Source of the DNA: Lethocerus indicus | Lineage: Eukaryota > Arthropoda > Insecta > Hemiptera > Belostomatidae | NCBI GenBank assembly: GCA_019843655.1 | Contig: JACDQD010000011.1 | Span: 13,558,604-13,622,603, forward strand | Reading direction: 5' to 3' | DNA: 64,000 nt | Part shown: positions 1-13,500 of the stretch, piece by piece | Layout: each line of letters opens with the position of its first letter | How positions within the stretch are numbered: the stretch's first letter is position 1 | Translations under genes and position numbers: made by a program | Notes under the pieces: model-generated | Databases searched by the model: none | Told to the model about the DNA's origin: nothing | Seen by the model: only the letters and a program-made list of their open reading frames with translations

Positions 1-3000
1 TCTTGTTACACGTCCTCCGGATTACAATTCCTGTACTTCACTACTACTTTATTTAATCATCTATATATTCATATTTAATCTCCATCTGGGGACCTAAAGG
101 AGTGAAATGGAAACGGACGAACGCTCAAGCGAAAAACTCACCCCCACCCATTAGTCCATTTATCTTGCCGCCGCTTTTTAATTCGCGCTGTCCTTAGGGG
201 AAAGAAAAATTCCAGCAAAGATTTATTGGCCGCTAATTCGCGTTAATTGGTCGAGGGCCACTCGATATTCAATTTGTTCCGGTACACAAAGTTGGGGCAA
301 AAAAAGAAAAACAGGGAAATCCACTCCAGAAAATTAATCATTAAAGGGTCCAAATGCAGCGAAAGTGTAGGCCATGTCTTAGACTAGAGTACATATAAAA
401 TAGAATACATCTTAAAACAATATTATTTGAAATAATAGTATAATATCTAGATAGAAATATATTATATAAGTAAAATCATGTTATCACAATTGATATTTCC
501 AATTATTTGGAAAAACTGAAGAAACTGGAAGAAACTTCGTCAGGACTTGAGGTAAAGGGTCAATAGTTATGACAATACATGGTCATATTAACTTCGGTGT
601 GGCTTAAGAGCCGTTGCAGGTGACGGAAGGACTTTTCTAAGCTCAGACCAAACAAAGCCCGTTATTTTAGTAATTTCAGAATGTATGAATACAATTCGTC
701 TTCTACGGTAAATCAACGGGGCGAACTCGCGATAAGAACATCTTGTAAGCAATTGAGAAAAGTCTTCTGGCCCCGAACGCGCGAGAACTTTCTCACGGAC
801 CGGACGCGGGATTATTTATATCTCCCGGGATATAAAAACTAGATTAAATGGAAAAATATAAAATCCCGAAGGAGTAATTTTAACGAAGTGTTTGTCGGCG
901 GGGATTTTTAGATTTCGTGGCTCCTGACAAATTAGAGACACTGAAACGGGTCTGAATCGGGAGGCGGTGAATAATCGATTGGCCCCAGTCGATCCTTAGA
1001 ATTTTTCCGGTTCGAATTGGAAGCCGGTAACGTGGGAAAGTTTCGCGAAGCCGGTAATGGCGTCAAAGCTCCTCCCCGGGGAGATAAGAGACCGCGTTCC
1101 CATTGGCAATTATATACCGGGCCCGACGGAAGGGAGAACGTTTAGGACCCCTCGGCACGGGGGACGGCCTAATAGGCCTCCTCGGGACAAATTGCGCGTG
1201 ACGCTCCAATCGACCGATTAACTATCCTTAATTTTAATTATTATTTATCAATTTAAACTGATAATTGGCGCCATAGTCCACGGCCAACGGCGAGACAAAT
1301 ATTACAATAGTTTTTCAAATAGCCCATCATTTTTTCGGAGCTCAAAGACACATATTTTTAGTACATTCTAAAAATTTAAATCCACGTCATTCTAGTAATG
1401 AATTTTTTTGGTCCGCAACCGTGGTTCGATCATTTATTTCCTTTTTATATTAATAAAACACATCCCATTATTTCCAAAATGTATCAAATTTTCAGTACAT
1501 TAAATTAATTCTAAGTAATCTCTAATTGTATAGAGAAATCTCTATTATTTTGCGAATCTACTGGTCGCCTAGGCCACTCGTGCAAGACAGGGCGCGTTTG
1601 GCACGCGCAATTAAAAACGTTCGCAATCCATTATATGAGGTTGAGCAAATTTTTGATTCAAAGGGTTTTTCAGATCGCATATCACTACGCCGATATTTTG
1701 TTTTCGGAAAGATCTTGATATAGGACTTGGTCTTTCTTGTTAGGACGCGAACAAGAAATGAGACAGGAAAGCCTAGCGCGTATATGAAGTTCTAAATATG
1801 GCCGGCGGAGCTTATTCACAAAGTACCGTTGGAGGATGGGCCCGCTTCATGAATGGGAGGCTGGCAACGTGGGGGCGGGTTCGGCAAGCTGGAAATCGCG
1901 ATAAGGTAGTCGGGGGAATAGAATAAAGATGCGGTTAGTCGATCGGGCGGTCCTCTCACGACGGGCGGGGGTGAGTTCTACCCGAGGAGCTGCCCGCGAC
2001 GGGGCAAATACCCGCTGCAGCAAATATGCAAATATCGGACCCGACATTAGGTTATATAATTAGAACCGGCTGTAGAGGAGGGGTTCTGTAGCGGCAGGGC
2101 GGGATCTCCACTTGGAAGATTTCCAGACCCAGATAAATTCAGACGTCCGCCCCGACCGGACAGCGCCGAGATTATACAATTGAAAGACTGATTAATGTCT
2201 TCGAAATGAAATCTTCGCCTCCGACGTTTCAATTATACTTATACATTTTCCCCCGGCATTCTGCGGGCCCTTCGCGGAGAACGTGACCGCTGTTCGGGGC
2301 CAAACAAATATCTTTTTTCTTTCCCCGCGAGTCGTGAACGATCCGTCATAAATCGATTTAAATTGATTTAAACGCCGACAACGACTGTGGTCGTGACTGT
2401 CGCCAGTTCCACGATAACGAGACGCGGCCGAAGATCGTTATTGGATGCGATCTGAAGTCCCGTCATTCTGACTCTGAAAATTCATAAAAATCCTTTCCAA
2501 ATCTGCACAGGAAACCCGAGAATACAGAATATAAACTCAAGGGCTCTCGACTTAAGGACATTCCCGTGAACATCCAAAAAAATTCCACCGGAACGCTGTA
2601 GTAACACATTTAAGATATCTGTCAGCTGGTCCACGAGGTTTTGGAATATTCTTCTTCTTCGTCCTGTTGGTTCCTCCCTGCGTATTCTCCTCGTTCAGTG
2701 GCGTAATTGTAACATACTACTCGACAGTAGAATACTGGGTAACTAACGGGGACGTTAATATAATTATTATAAGGGAATTTGACTATCGACTTAATCGGGA
2801 AGTCACTGGTCCAGTTTTTTTTATATATAAATAAATTAGGATGTTAAAATTATCGGAGAATGAGAGGAAACCACACCGTTGGAGTGTTTTTAACGAGTCT
2901 CTGAACTCGAGTTAGCCCTTCCAATAACGAGGCAACGATGTCCGTCATCACCCTATCCGGCGGTCAGCATTACCGGAGGTCCAAATTGATGACGACTCCG

Positions 3001-6000
3001 GGCCGCTTCAATGTAGGTCGCCGCATTATTCATGAGATTATTCCAATTAATTGATGGGCCCATTTAAAGGCCGTAGGCACTGTCGATAAAGCTACTGGCC
3101 GAAGACTGTCCTTCCTCCCCCCCCCCGCCACTTACCAATCACCAAAATGCTAGAATGAAGTGGTCATGTGGGCATCGGGAATTTCGAGGAATAAATTTCC
3201 TCCAGTAACTTTCATTTTAACACGTTAATTTAATTTGATGCGATCTCCTAATCGCCGGTCAGTAATTGTGTTTTTTCCTTTTCTTGGAAAAACGGCATCT
3301 GTTCATGCCTGTAGTATTACCACTACTACTATAGGTCTGACAATGTTAAAACATTTCCAGCTCGGAACTGAGCAAGGAATTAGTAGATGACAATCCTCTT
3401 ATTCTAATCACTTTCTATTTCGAACTGTGGGGATGAATTTCTATTCATCGATTTTGTTACTGTAATTTAAATGAAGTAAGGGATTCAGACAGTGTCTCTA
3501 TTTCATGTTGGTTGCGATAATCCTTGCCAAAAAACTAAAGAAAATATACGCTATAATATGCAGTCTGAAAGTATTAACGCTTCATGAATACGATGAAGTT
3601 GTCAATGAATCTTTTCTTAACTTGTCATTAGGAAGATCTTGCCTGCAGATAACTGTGGTTGGAAATTTGATCAAATTTTATTCCCGGCCCGAAAGCATTC
3701 ACTGCAAGAACCTAGAACCGCCATATAGCACTCAAAATGAGGGCAGAAGAAGGGCGAAGAAGAAAAAGAGAGCTGGCGAGAGTGAGCGGGCCGCGCATAC
3801 AGAGGCCGGCCTGCCGGCAGAAAAAAAGCCATTATGCAGTCCAAACCGGGACCGGGCCTGGAAGAAGACGCGAGATGCAAAAAGAAGACGGCCTGCCGAG
3901 ATGAAGCCTGAAGAACAGCACAATGAAATCGAGCCCGGGCGGCAGAAGACCGCTTCGGGGAATCGAGGCCCGGCATCCGCCCCGACAGACCGGCACTGGC
4001 TCCTACCCCACTCTTCATCAATAAGTATCGGCACAACATGAAATAGACGCCTTACAAATAGTACAGCCGTTTACCGTTTTTGGCAACAGGATAAACGTTC
4101 AATCAATTACACATTAATAAAGATAGTATTTTTAATTTTTTTTGGTGTATCACTTTTAAGAATATTTGGCCTTAGACACGATATATATTTAAGTATACAG
4201 AGCCTCTCTAGATGCTCAAGATGGCGAATAGCCGGACGCTGTTCATTGATCAAGTTGAAACTCATTGTACGGAACTTTCTCTCTCAATATTCTCCGGCGA
4301 TCTCTTCGTCGTGGGTTCAGTCCTGCCGTCGGTTTCTCCCCCGCGACTCCGAGAAAAACTTCCTATTCAACATTCCCGTTGCATCCAACGGATGCAACCG
4401 TGAACATTGTATCAGAAATGGACATTGTACCGAACCACTTCAGCCGCTCATAAAGGCTTTTCGAATTGCTTCTTTTCGTCCTTTGAAAAATGAAAACAGC
4501 CAAACGAGTTTAAAAATGATTATGTAAATTGTCTCTTTTGGGACGGTACTCCCAGAGGCTCCGACTTGCCGGGCGCGTCATACCGCAGAATTCGCTATTG
4601 ACTCTCGGCTCCCGAAGAACCCCCCCCCCCCACACCCAACAAGAGGTTGTTCCGTTGGAATAAACCGGAGGAACAGACCGGAGAAAGAATGGGTCTTGGC
4701 CGGGTGATTTGTACCCTGGTCCCTTTGTCGGGATACCACCGGCGATAATTACTAATGTGACGGCCTCCTCGTCGCTCTCCTTAATTACAACCGGCCGCCA
4801 GGGTCGAATGAGAGCTGAAAAACTAAATGGACAACCCGGGGACCCAAGGGGGACAAGGGGGAGCGAGAGATAATAGGCTTAACGAGAGAAGAAGCTTATT
4901 TTCTGGGATGTCGGGAACTATTGTCCGACACGGGACAGATTACAGCGCCGATGGACGGGATAAATCGAGGCCCGCCACCGGCAATTAACATGCGACCGCT
5001 AACGAAGCCTTTAATTATTGCGTTGTTCACCGATTTTATTATCGTTATATACCCAAACATTCGTTCGGTGAAGAAAAATAATGGATATCGTAAAGCGTAC
5101 GCTCTAAATGGAAGATTTCAAGATGAAACAATTAAAGAAATTTAAAGAGAACAATGCACTAAAATTCTGCAGTTTCTCTTCAACTCATATCCACAACCTG
5201 CTCGGCACAAAAGATTAAATAGAGGAACTAACACGCGGCCCTACGTTAACCTTCGTCTGTGGAATTCTAATCCCCACTAAAATAATTACAGTAAAACAGG
5301 AATGATTCCTCTCCGTACACTACAAATCAATGATGTTATTTTAAAAGGTGTACGCTGCATGGAGATAAAATTATTGATTCCTTAAACCTCCGTATATTAT
5401 CGAAAAGGTTTGTCAGAAATAGTTATTCAAAGAACCAGGTCACATACATTTGTAAATTTTGCAGACTGAATCATAAATTCGATTCTGTCCTTTTGACATA
5501 ATATAATCAGTCCCTTTTTATGTAACCATACACCTCCGCAACATTAACGGGTCCCATATTTTCGATACTCCGTTTTAATATATACCGTCAGAATTATAAT
5601 TTATAATTCGCTCTCAATTATTACTATTTCTGATACGAGCTCAATTGACCCATTTTATGTCTTGAGACATTTATTTGTCTTCTTTCCCTTTTATCTGGTG
5701 ACGTTTATTCACCGTTGTCGTTTATAAACCGCCTCGGAATTTATTTCTCGGACAGTCCATTTCCCCACGGAGAGATAATGAAAACCAATTTTATGGAAAT
5801 ATCTCTTTATGACCCCGAATGAATTATTAATGGAGGGGGGGAGGGTGGTCAATAATGGCGTTGCGGCGGCTTTGGCGTCGGCGTCTGAACTCATAAAAGA
5901 AATGAAGCCGCATGCAAAACTGAACCTCATGGATTATAATTTACAACTCTGGATGACCTCTCAATGTTGAATTAGACTGAAATCGCGAATCGCGACCGGC

Positions 6001-9000
6001 AATACGTAATACACATTTGTATTATTTAAAGAAATTATATAAATACAATTTAAACCTTGTTGTATTAAATATATTAAAGCCTACATAGAAATTGAAGCGC
6101 ATTGTTTGCACTCACGCAAGTAAGAGTTCTCTGGTGCTCGCGGAAAAATGGAAAGAGAAAATCCTTGAACCAATTCATATTCAAGAAAACCATCAGAATA
6201 CCGTAGGTTAGGACGGACCGTGGGAATTAATAATGATTTTTCTTAATAATCCTTTAATCCCGAAGTGCTGTATTTTTTGGAATTAATTAAGCAATTAGTT
6301 ATCTGACAAACGTGCCTTATCTGAAATCTTTAACAATTATAAACTTCCATATCTCGCAATTAAAGTGCACCAAAGACGTATTCTTTCTTCCGAAGAGTGA
6401 TTCCTACGTTCTTTTTTTATCTGCGAAATTATTTTCAGTTTTTTAAATAGAATGAATAATAATAATAACACTTATTTTAAAATATTAAGTAACAAATTAG
6501 AATACGAAGTATTTGGTACGAGAACTGGACGAGAATTAAACACAGTGGCGAATAATACAGAAGTAGTTAGGAGGCATCGCTACTTCAAAGGTAGTTAAAT
6601 TGGAACAAGTTATTTGTAACAATAACAGTTTTCGCCTGTTACATTGGTTTAAATTGTTCCGTCAGCCAGAAACTAGTTTGTCCAGACGTGTAATGCACTT
6701 ACCGTTTTCAACGTCACATTATTGTTACTGCCGGTAGTAACAGACTAGACCGGTAGTCGTGAATACGGCGGGCATAAAACGCCGGTCTCAAACGGGATTA
6801 CAGCCGAAATGAAACTGCGCAGTTGCCGAACGCCGGCCGTAATTGTTAGACGGGAAGGGTCATTCTGTTAACTTGGAATTTATGCGGTGCAATAAACTAA
6901 GGGAGTAAACGTTCTATAGATTAAACGGCAGAAGAGTCCCCCATCCATTCTTTCACTGTCGACAATTGTCCTTTTCAATTTTAACTAAATCAGCCGGGGT
7001 TTGTTTTTATTGTGACTTTGACAAACGTCTTTCGCTCAGAAAACTTGGCCCTAGGCCAACATCCCGGCTCCCCTTTTCTTCCCTCGCCGGCGTATTCCCC
7101 CTTTCAACTTCTGCCTGCCTTCTGCGGCTTTTCTTTAATTCTGTCCCCAATCGGTTTGTACTATCGGATCCGCAGGCACGAAACTATGTACACTTTACAT
7201 CTACTCTGTAACAACTATGCAATGGCGAAGAGAAAATGACATGAACTATTTTATTGGCACAACTGTAAAATACAATAAGCGGATAGACGTTCGAGTGGCC
7301 CTATAAGCAAGTAGAGAAACTCTGTGGCTTTCCCTCTTTTTTAAAATTATATTTATTAATTTTTCTTTTCTTCTGGTATGTTTAGATCACTTGGCCACTT
7401 CCTTTTCAGGCGCCTGCAAGAAACGTTTGGGATGCCTGGATATAGAAGGGGGTTTCGACCACAGAAGCAAAGTTAAAGATAAAAAAACACTTCGCGCCTG
7501 CAGACAGGCAGTATGAAAGCAAAATCATAAAAATAGACCAGTCTAGAAGGAAGTAATAACAGTTCATTCAATGGAATAATAAATGTTACACAATCTCGTA
7601 CAACATACGTGAGTATTAGTATAGAGTATGCGAAGCTTTTTAATAGCCGGGGAAAAAACTCGTAAAACTTGTACCGGTTAGTGAAGACGGTCGGACGAAC
7701 CGTCTAATGTTTTAAGCGGCATTCTAAAATGAAAAGTAATACCAGTGTTTGAAATTCGGAAATAACTGAATAGTAGAAATATTTGAAGGCACACTTTCAT
7801 TCAGAAATGAGATCTCTAATCCAAAATCTTCAAATAATATTGTCTGCTGTTCCGTCATCTTCCGTGTTTTCTACGTTGGTTATAATCCAAATTTTCCCGA
7901 TGCAATAAGAAGCCTACAATGCCAGGTGGTATACTCTCCGTCAACTTTCTAAATAAAAAAGGGAAATAAATACATTCCTCTCAGAATCAAAAAAGAAGTA
8001 GATCGCCCCCAATGCTTTTAACGGCAGCAATTAAAGAGAAATCCATTAAACGAATTGAGCCGAATATATTATTCGGTATCGATGGGACAATTAGAAAAGC
8101 AATAAGATAATAAACCAAGCATTAATCGGTCGAAAGAAGTAGACCGCGCAAGGTCCTCCCCACGAATAACAAAGATGGGTCCGGAATTCTTTTTAATAGT
8201 TTTTCTACTGCCCTCATGCCGTCTGCCTTATGTTTCCCATAACGGGCAAAGAGGAGTTAGAAGACATTTACAGCAAGGAATTAAGCCCCTTAATAATGCC
8301 GCTATGACGATACCAGAATATTTAACAGTTTCATAAATTGTGAAACTAATAATTCTGTACCTAACTAATGGCTGCAATTAAGCGCGAATCTATATTTTTA
8401 ACTTAGATAAAAATACTGACAACTAACTGACCACAATATTTTCCTTCATTCTCATACATGTGAAGCAGATTTTATTCTCAAGTTTCCGGGAAAACAATAC
8501 GTTCTGAGACGCTCAATTTTAAGTATCAGTTATCACAAAACTACAGAAATAACTATACCAATAATCGATTCAACGCACAAACCAACAGTAATTGAACGAG
8601 ACATATCAATGCAACAGCACTAAAATTATTTTCATATCTTTCATAATGCCCGCACATATATATTTATAAACCACTATTTTTGCAAACATTCAGAGAGCCA
8701 AAGCAAATTGGTGGCTAAATATCAGTACTGAATATGTTATACGGACTTACGTAGTTGACAATTTCCCAAGTAACTCATCACACTACTGAAAAAAAATACT
8801 ATGGCATTCCATTCATTATTAAAAGTTATCTTTTAATTATTTTACAAGTGACGATATAATTTCGCGTTTAATTTGACTTCAAGGCTAAAACTTGCAAACC
8901 TAGCTTACCGGCTTACGGATCCGGGGACACAAAAATCCCACGGGGCCAAAAAAAAAGGGGGACAGAGCGTTCCGGTATCTAAATAGTGTCGGGTAGCTCG

Positions 9001-9934
9001 GTCGGAATTCGGGCGTGGATTCCACCGCTCGCAATTTATTTTGGTCCTTTGTCCGTCTAAACATAGTGGGTAGCCCCTGGGTTCCGACCTAGAGCCGCTC
9101 CCTCCGCTTGTCCAGACCTGGAGAGGGCTCCCCTAGCCGTAATTTACGTTTTGGCAGAGGCGAGGCATTCCCGCGGTTGGGGACAACCCTTCCCCCCCTC
9201 TGATCCCGACAAACTAGCTGGACGCCGACCGCTCCTCGAATAAATAGACCCGGAATGATCGCCGGGAGACAACGGACGAATAAATAGGTTTTAAATAAAG
9301 ATCACTTTCTGGGGCCCCCATCGCTCACGGGCGCCCTCCCTCCCTACTAGATCCGCGATTACAAAAATGATGAATATTTATGGCATAACGATCTCCAGTC
9401 TAAAATAGTCCTTGGGACTACGTTCATTAGAATGCGACGAAAACATTCCAGCTGATGAAAAATTATTTTGAATTTCTTAGTTGATTAGCAATTGTGTGAC
9501 ATTTAAACTAAATTTCAACGGATGAATTAAAATTTATATACTTCCATACAGCACAATATTGAGTGGGGAGTTTGGCTCATAAGCTTTTGCCGTCATTTGG
9601 TCCTAAGGTAAAGACCTAAGGTAGAGACAGAAAGAAGTCCTAAGAAAAAATATACGCAAAATACCTTTTGTTCTCTGCATAGAATCCTCTCGTCATCGAT
9701 CCTTTCTTTCGATGATTTCCCACCGCTACAATCTTCTCATCCAATCCCATAATCTCTCACATTAATGAGTTAATTCGTTAATTATTCACTCAGAAAAGAA
9801 CCATTGTTCCAAGAAAATATTGAGTGCAGCATTCGAGTGCATGAAACTATTGTTCAGATTAAATATAAATAGAGCAACCATAAGTAAGTTTCGTATTTGA
9901 AATTAAGTTACTATTTCCAACGGAAGCATGTCAC

Positions 9935-9939
<5 letters not shown>
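1..9939. other. Gene-free stretch, left edge
   Basis: No recognisable exon. It holds GC-rich islands near 950-1200, 1800-2200, 3740-4030 and 8920-9350 set in AT-rich DNA, an imperfect hairpin at 6602-6660, and two exact CGTGGGAA octamers (1031-1038 and 6219-6226) that match the Su(H) consensus. The open frames here are short and resemble nothing I know. Confidence 0.5.
6602..6660. repeat. Imperfect inverted repeat (hairpin)
   Basis: The outer arms GGAACAA and TTGTTCC pair perfectly, the inner arms TGTAACA and TGTTACA pair perfectly, and a 15-base loop separates the inner arms. The overall length, near 60 bases, is in the range of a small-RNA precursor or a degenerate fold-back repeat. A second small hairpin (TGTTACT, 6-base loop, AGTAACA) follows at 6723-6742. 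Confidence 0.55.

Positions 9940-9995
<56 letters not shown>
9940..9995. repeat. (AT)n microsatellite
   Basis: About 28 uninterrupted AT units. Translation gives an alternating Tyr-Ile run that creates spurious open frames on both strands. Confidence 0.97.
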
Positions 9996-9997
<2 letters not shown>

Positions 9998-10265
9998 GTG
10001 GACCGAATCGGTATTATTTCGAGCAAATACAATTCTCGACATCGGACTTCAGTTCGGTTGTTTCTTACTTGCCAAAACAAATAGAGAATAGCCCGGTAAC
10101 ACGTCTCACGAGTAAACCGAATTGGTGTCCCAGACGCGGGACCTCGGACCGCGGCAAACCGAGAAGAAGCGATCGGGGGGGGGGAAGAAGAATTTTCGAA
10201 CACGGACCCCGAGGGGGGGAGAGGCCGGAGGGAAAGAGAGTTCCGAGGAGTCGTTAGAGAGAAAC

Positions 10266-10310
10266 GGGAGAAGAAGAAGAAGGAGGAGGAGGAGGAGGAG
10301 AAGGAGGTAG
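10266..10310. repeat. GAA/GGA-rich polypurine tract
   Basis: A purine-only run of GAA then GGA triplets. It lies in a purine-dominated block that also includes a run of G near 10176-10185. Confidence 0.9.
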
Positions 10311-10492
10311 AGCCTGTTAAACGGCAGTAGCGGTGAAGGGTGATCCCGGGGGGACATGGGAGGGGGGGCAGGGAGTCGTTAACTGCGGGCGACATCACAC
10401 ACACACGAACATCAGATCGGGCCGACCAGATATAAAAATCGGATTTAAATGTTTGGGGCCCCGGTTTTCTCATGGGGGCCGGGTTTCTCCGC

Positions 10493-10571
10493 CAGAGAGA
10501 GAGAGAGAGGGAGGGAGGGAGGGAGAAGAGGGAGGAATGCGGAGGAGAGAGAGAGAAGAGAAGAAGAGAAG
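10493..10571. repeat. GA/GGGA polypurine tract with G-quadruplex motif
   Basis: Almost entirely purine GA and GGGA repeats. Four G3 runs separated by single A bases at 10509-10523 fit the G-quadruplex consensus. The open frames that overlap it (both strands, 10333-10685) are products of this composition. Confidence 0.9.
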
Positions 10572-13500
10572 CCGGCTGATAAAAAGAAACGGGCGGTCCC
10601 TTTGATCGGAGTACACGACTTTATAGAGGGGGTGCCGGCGCCGCGCAGTCACCACCCCGGGGTTGTTAACTATTGCATTAATTAATTGGCCCGGTTTACC
10701 CCGCTAGGGGAAAACGCACGCCATTATGCAAGGGGACCACCTATCGTTTCCCTAGAATACTCCTATTAAAACAACCCCCCGTGCGTTTATTGAAGTTGTC
10801 GGTCGAACCGACGAGAACAGACTTAGGATTGGTCATCAAAAAATCATAGCTCGGCCAAGTTTAACCAATTTGTAGACATATATCTTCGAATTGGATTTCC
10901 TATAAAAATTTCCGAACTCCAATCTTCGGGTTGGCATAAATCCAGCTTCCCAGTTCTATAAAGTCAGTTAGAATATACACGCGACACATCACTATATGCT
11001 ACTTGCGATGGGGAGAAACCAGTCTAGCACAGGGGCAAACAATAGGCTGGAGACAAGGATGATTTCCTGGATTCGGAGCAATTCTCGTGAATATAGCGGG
11101 AAGCTCACAGAAAGTAGACCGGTAAGTGCTGTCGCACTAACCGAATGTGTTGGGAAGCCGAAATTGGGAATAGACCGGAAAGTCACAGCAACCCTTAGAG
11201 CGCAATAAGAACCAAACAAGTAATAAAATCGCATCTGATATCTGAAACTAGTTCTAATACACATTGAATCCTTAACGGCGTGATTTTTTTATGTAATTCA
11301 ACATATTTTAGGACAAGAAATTTCTGACCAACCGCAAAGGTTACGAAACATTTTAGAAACTTTCGAAATCGAGGCAATTCAACTCAAGAGCTCTTCTATA
11401 GACCTCATAAGCGGTGGTTACTGAAAATAGAATCCGCCCCGACCAGATAGGTTGGATTCATCGCACAGGATTGGAAGAACGCCTCCTTCCCCCTTTCAGA
11501 TAATAATCCTCCATTCGGCAACGTTAATAGACAATAATAGACCCACAGCATTCAAATCTGAACGGTCAATTTAGAATACTAGATTGATAGATTTGGGAGC
11601 GTGTAATTTTGTACAAGGACAGTTCTCCCCTTCCGGCCGACTGTATCGTCCCCCAGGGATCGTACACCTGTCCTGAACGCGAGGCTTATAATAGATGCGT
11701 AACGCGTGTCCGGAATAGCCTCATGAAATTCAAAAGACAGAGCGGGAGTACGAAACTCACCTATCGTCAGATAGCTACAGCCGCTGAGCGATAGAAATCA
11801 TCTTAAACGGGTTGTTTAAAATAGGTTTCTGAGGATAGCCATCAGGTCGGGACAAGTGGATTAAGGTTTCCTTCCACCCAATATTCGAAAAATATTATTT
11901 TCACATAAACTCAGGTAAAAACTGTACCAATATTCGAACGGGCATTTAAATTAATTGAAGCACTGATTGAGGCGCAATAATTTTCAAACGCCGTGTATTT
12001 ATTAAATGAACAAAATGAAGAGGATGAATTGCTGAATTCTGATCGCTAATGAATATAATTTGATGAATAATTTGAATTCCGCGAACTGGTGTAAATTAAC
12101 GGAAAACCAATCAAATTTGGAATTCAGATTGTCGGTCCAAATTCTAGATTTATATTTGTTCGGCGTATTAAATTCCAAAATTGTTCGAAATTCAGGTGAT
12201 GAAGCTCGCAATATTTCAGGCAATCTAATTAAGTACTACTGGATTGTGAGTTATATTGTAATCATGAGGAAAACATTTATCTCTCACTGCCAAGTGAATG
12301 TTGAATAATGGAACTTAGAAATGACTTGTTTCAACGCACATTTGTTTACGTTTTCAGACAGAGAAACAATAATAATATAAGGATAATGGATTGTTCATTT
12401 TCGCCTCTTTTTCCATCCAGAAAAATCGCACGGCCTAATCGAACTTCTAATTTCTTCCAGAACTAAGGACCAATTAAAAGGACTCCGCTTTGACAGCTAA
12501 GACTTCCAAGGAAACGGGACTTGATTTAAGAGCCAAATGATATTTACTATAGAAAGAGGAAAGTGTTGGCACTGGTGCATAAACACTGATGATCTTTTTA
12601 ATGTTATGATAAACATTAAATAATAAAGAGTGATTCAATTTAATCTATGATTTTTATTGTATGTTTTTTATCAGTCCTCGTAAATCTAGAACCGCAGTAA
12701 TGGATAAGCGCTATAATTTCTGCGGAGTTAGACGGATCGAAAATGGCGTCTTTAAAAGAGAACGGGCGGACACAAAAGGGTGCCGAGCATTAATCTAGGA
12801 CGGAGGCCGCCTGCTCAATAGCCCGATAAATTGGATAATTAACAGGCCTATGAAGGGGTTTAAACGCCTCAGAATCACTACAGGAGCTTCAGACTTCGTC
12901 TGAAACAACCCCCACTGTACAGCCCATCTTCCTGTACCAGAATCGATTTTTAAAAACGGAAAGGGTAATACACTAAGTTCAGTTTAATAAATAACGAAGT
13001 TTAAATAAGTTTAATTGACGATGAAAATGGGCATAAGGGATAAATTATCAAAAAGAATAACGTCAATATATCAACTCTCATACAAGTCATCCTAATACAC
13101 CCGAACGGAAATATAGCGATACTCAATAATATACGATAACTGCAAAAGCCCAACATATTTTTTTGTAAATTTCATTTACAATTAAAGGTTTGTATGAAGT
13201 TTAAAATAAAACAGAAATAGACCCCATATTAGAAGAAGACCGTTCACCAACACTACACTCACGATTAACGATGTCGTGATATGTATATAAATCTGGAAAC
13301 GCAGGTAGTATCCAACATTTGTATAGTGTAAACGGCATCCTAAGTATTAGTGAATGTTATTTCCTACGAAGAAAGCGCCCTTACCCGCTGGCGCTGTATG
13401 CTTCTGAACGCCACCACCCCCCTTGCTGAGGTGTTCTTCGTGTGGGTAACAAATCATCGATAGCCGTCTTTTTCACGGACGAAATCAATAATTTACGAAT

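Noticed and set aside
9897..10473. Frames with alternating Tyr-Ile or poly-Arg/Leu runs
   Set aside because: Artefacts of the (AT)n microsatellite and the adjacent polypurine tract.
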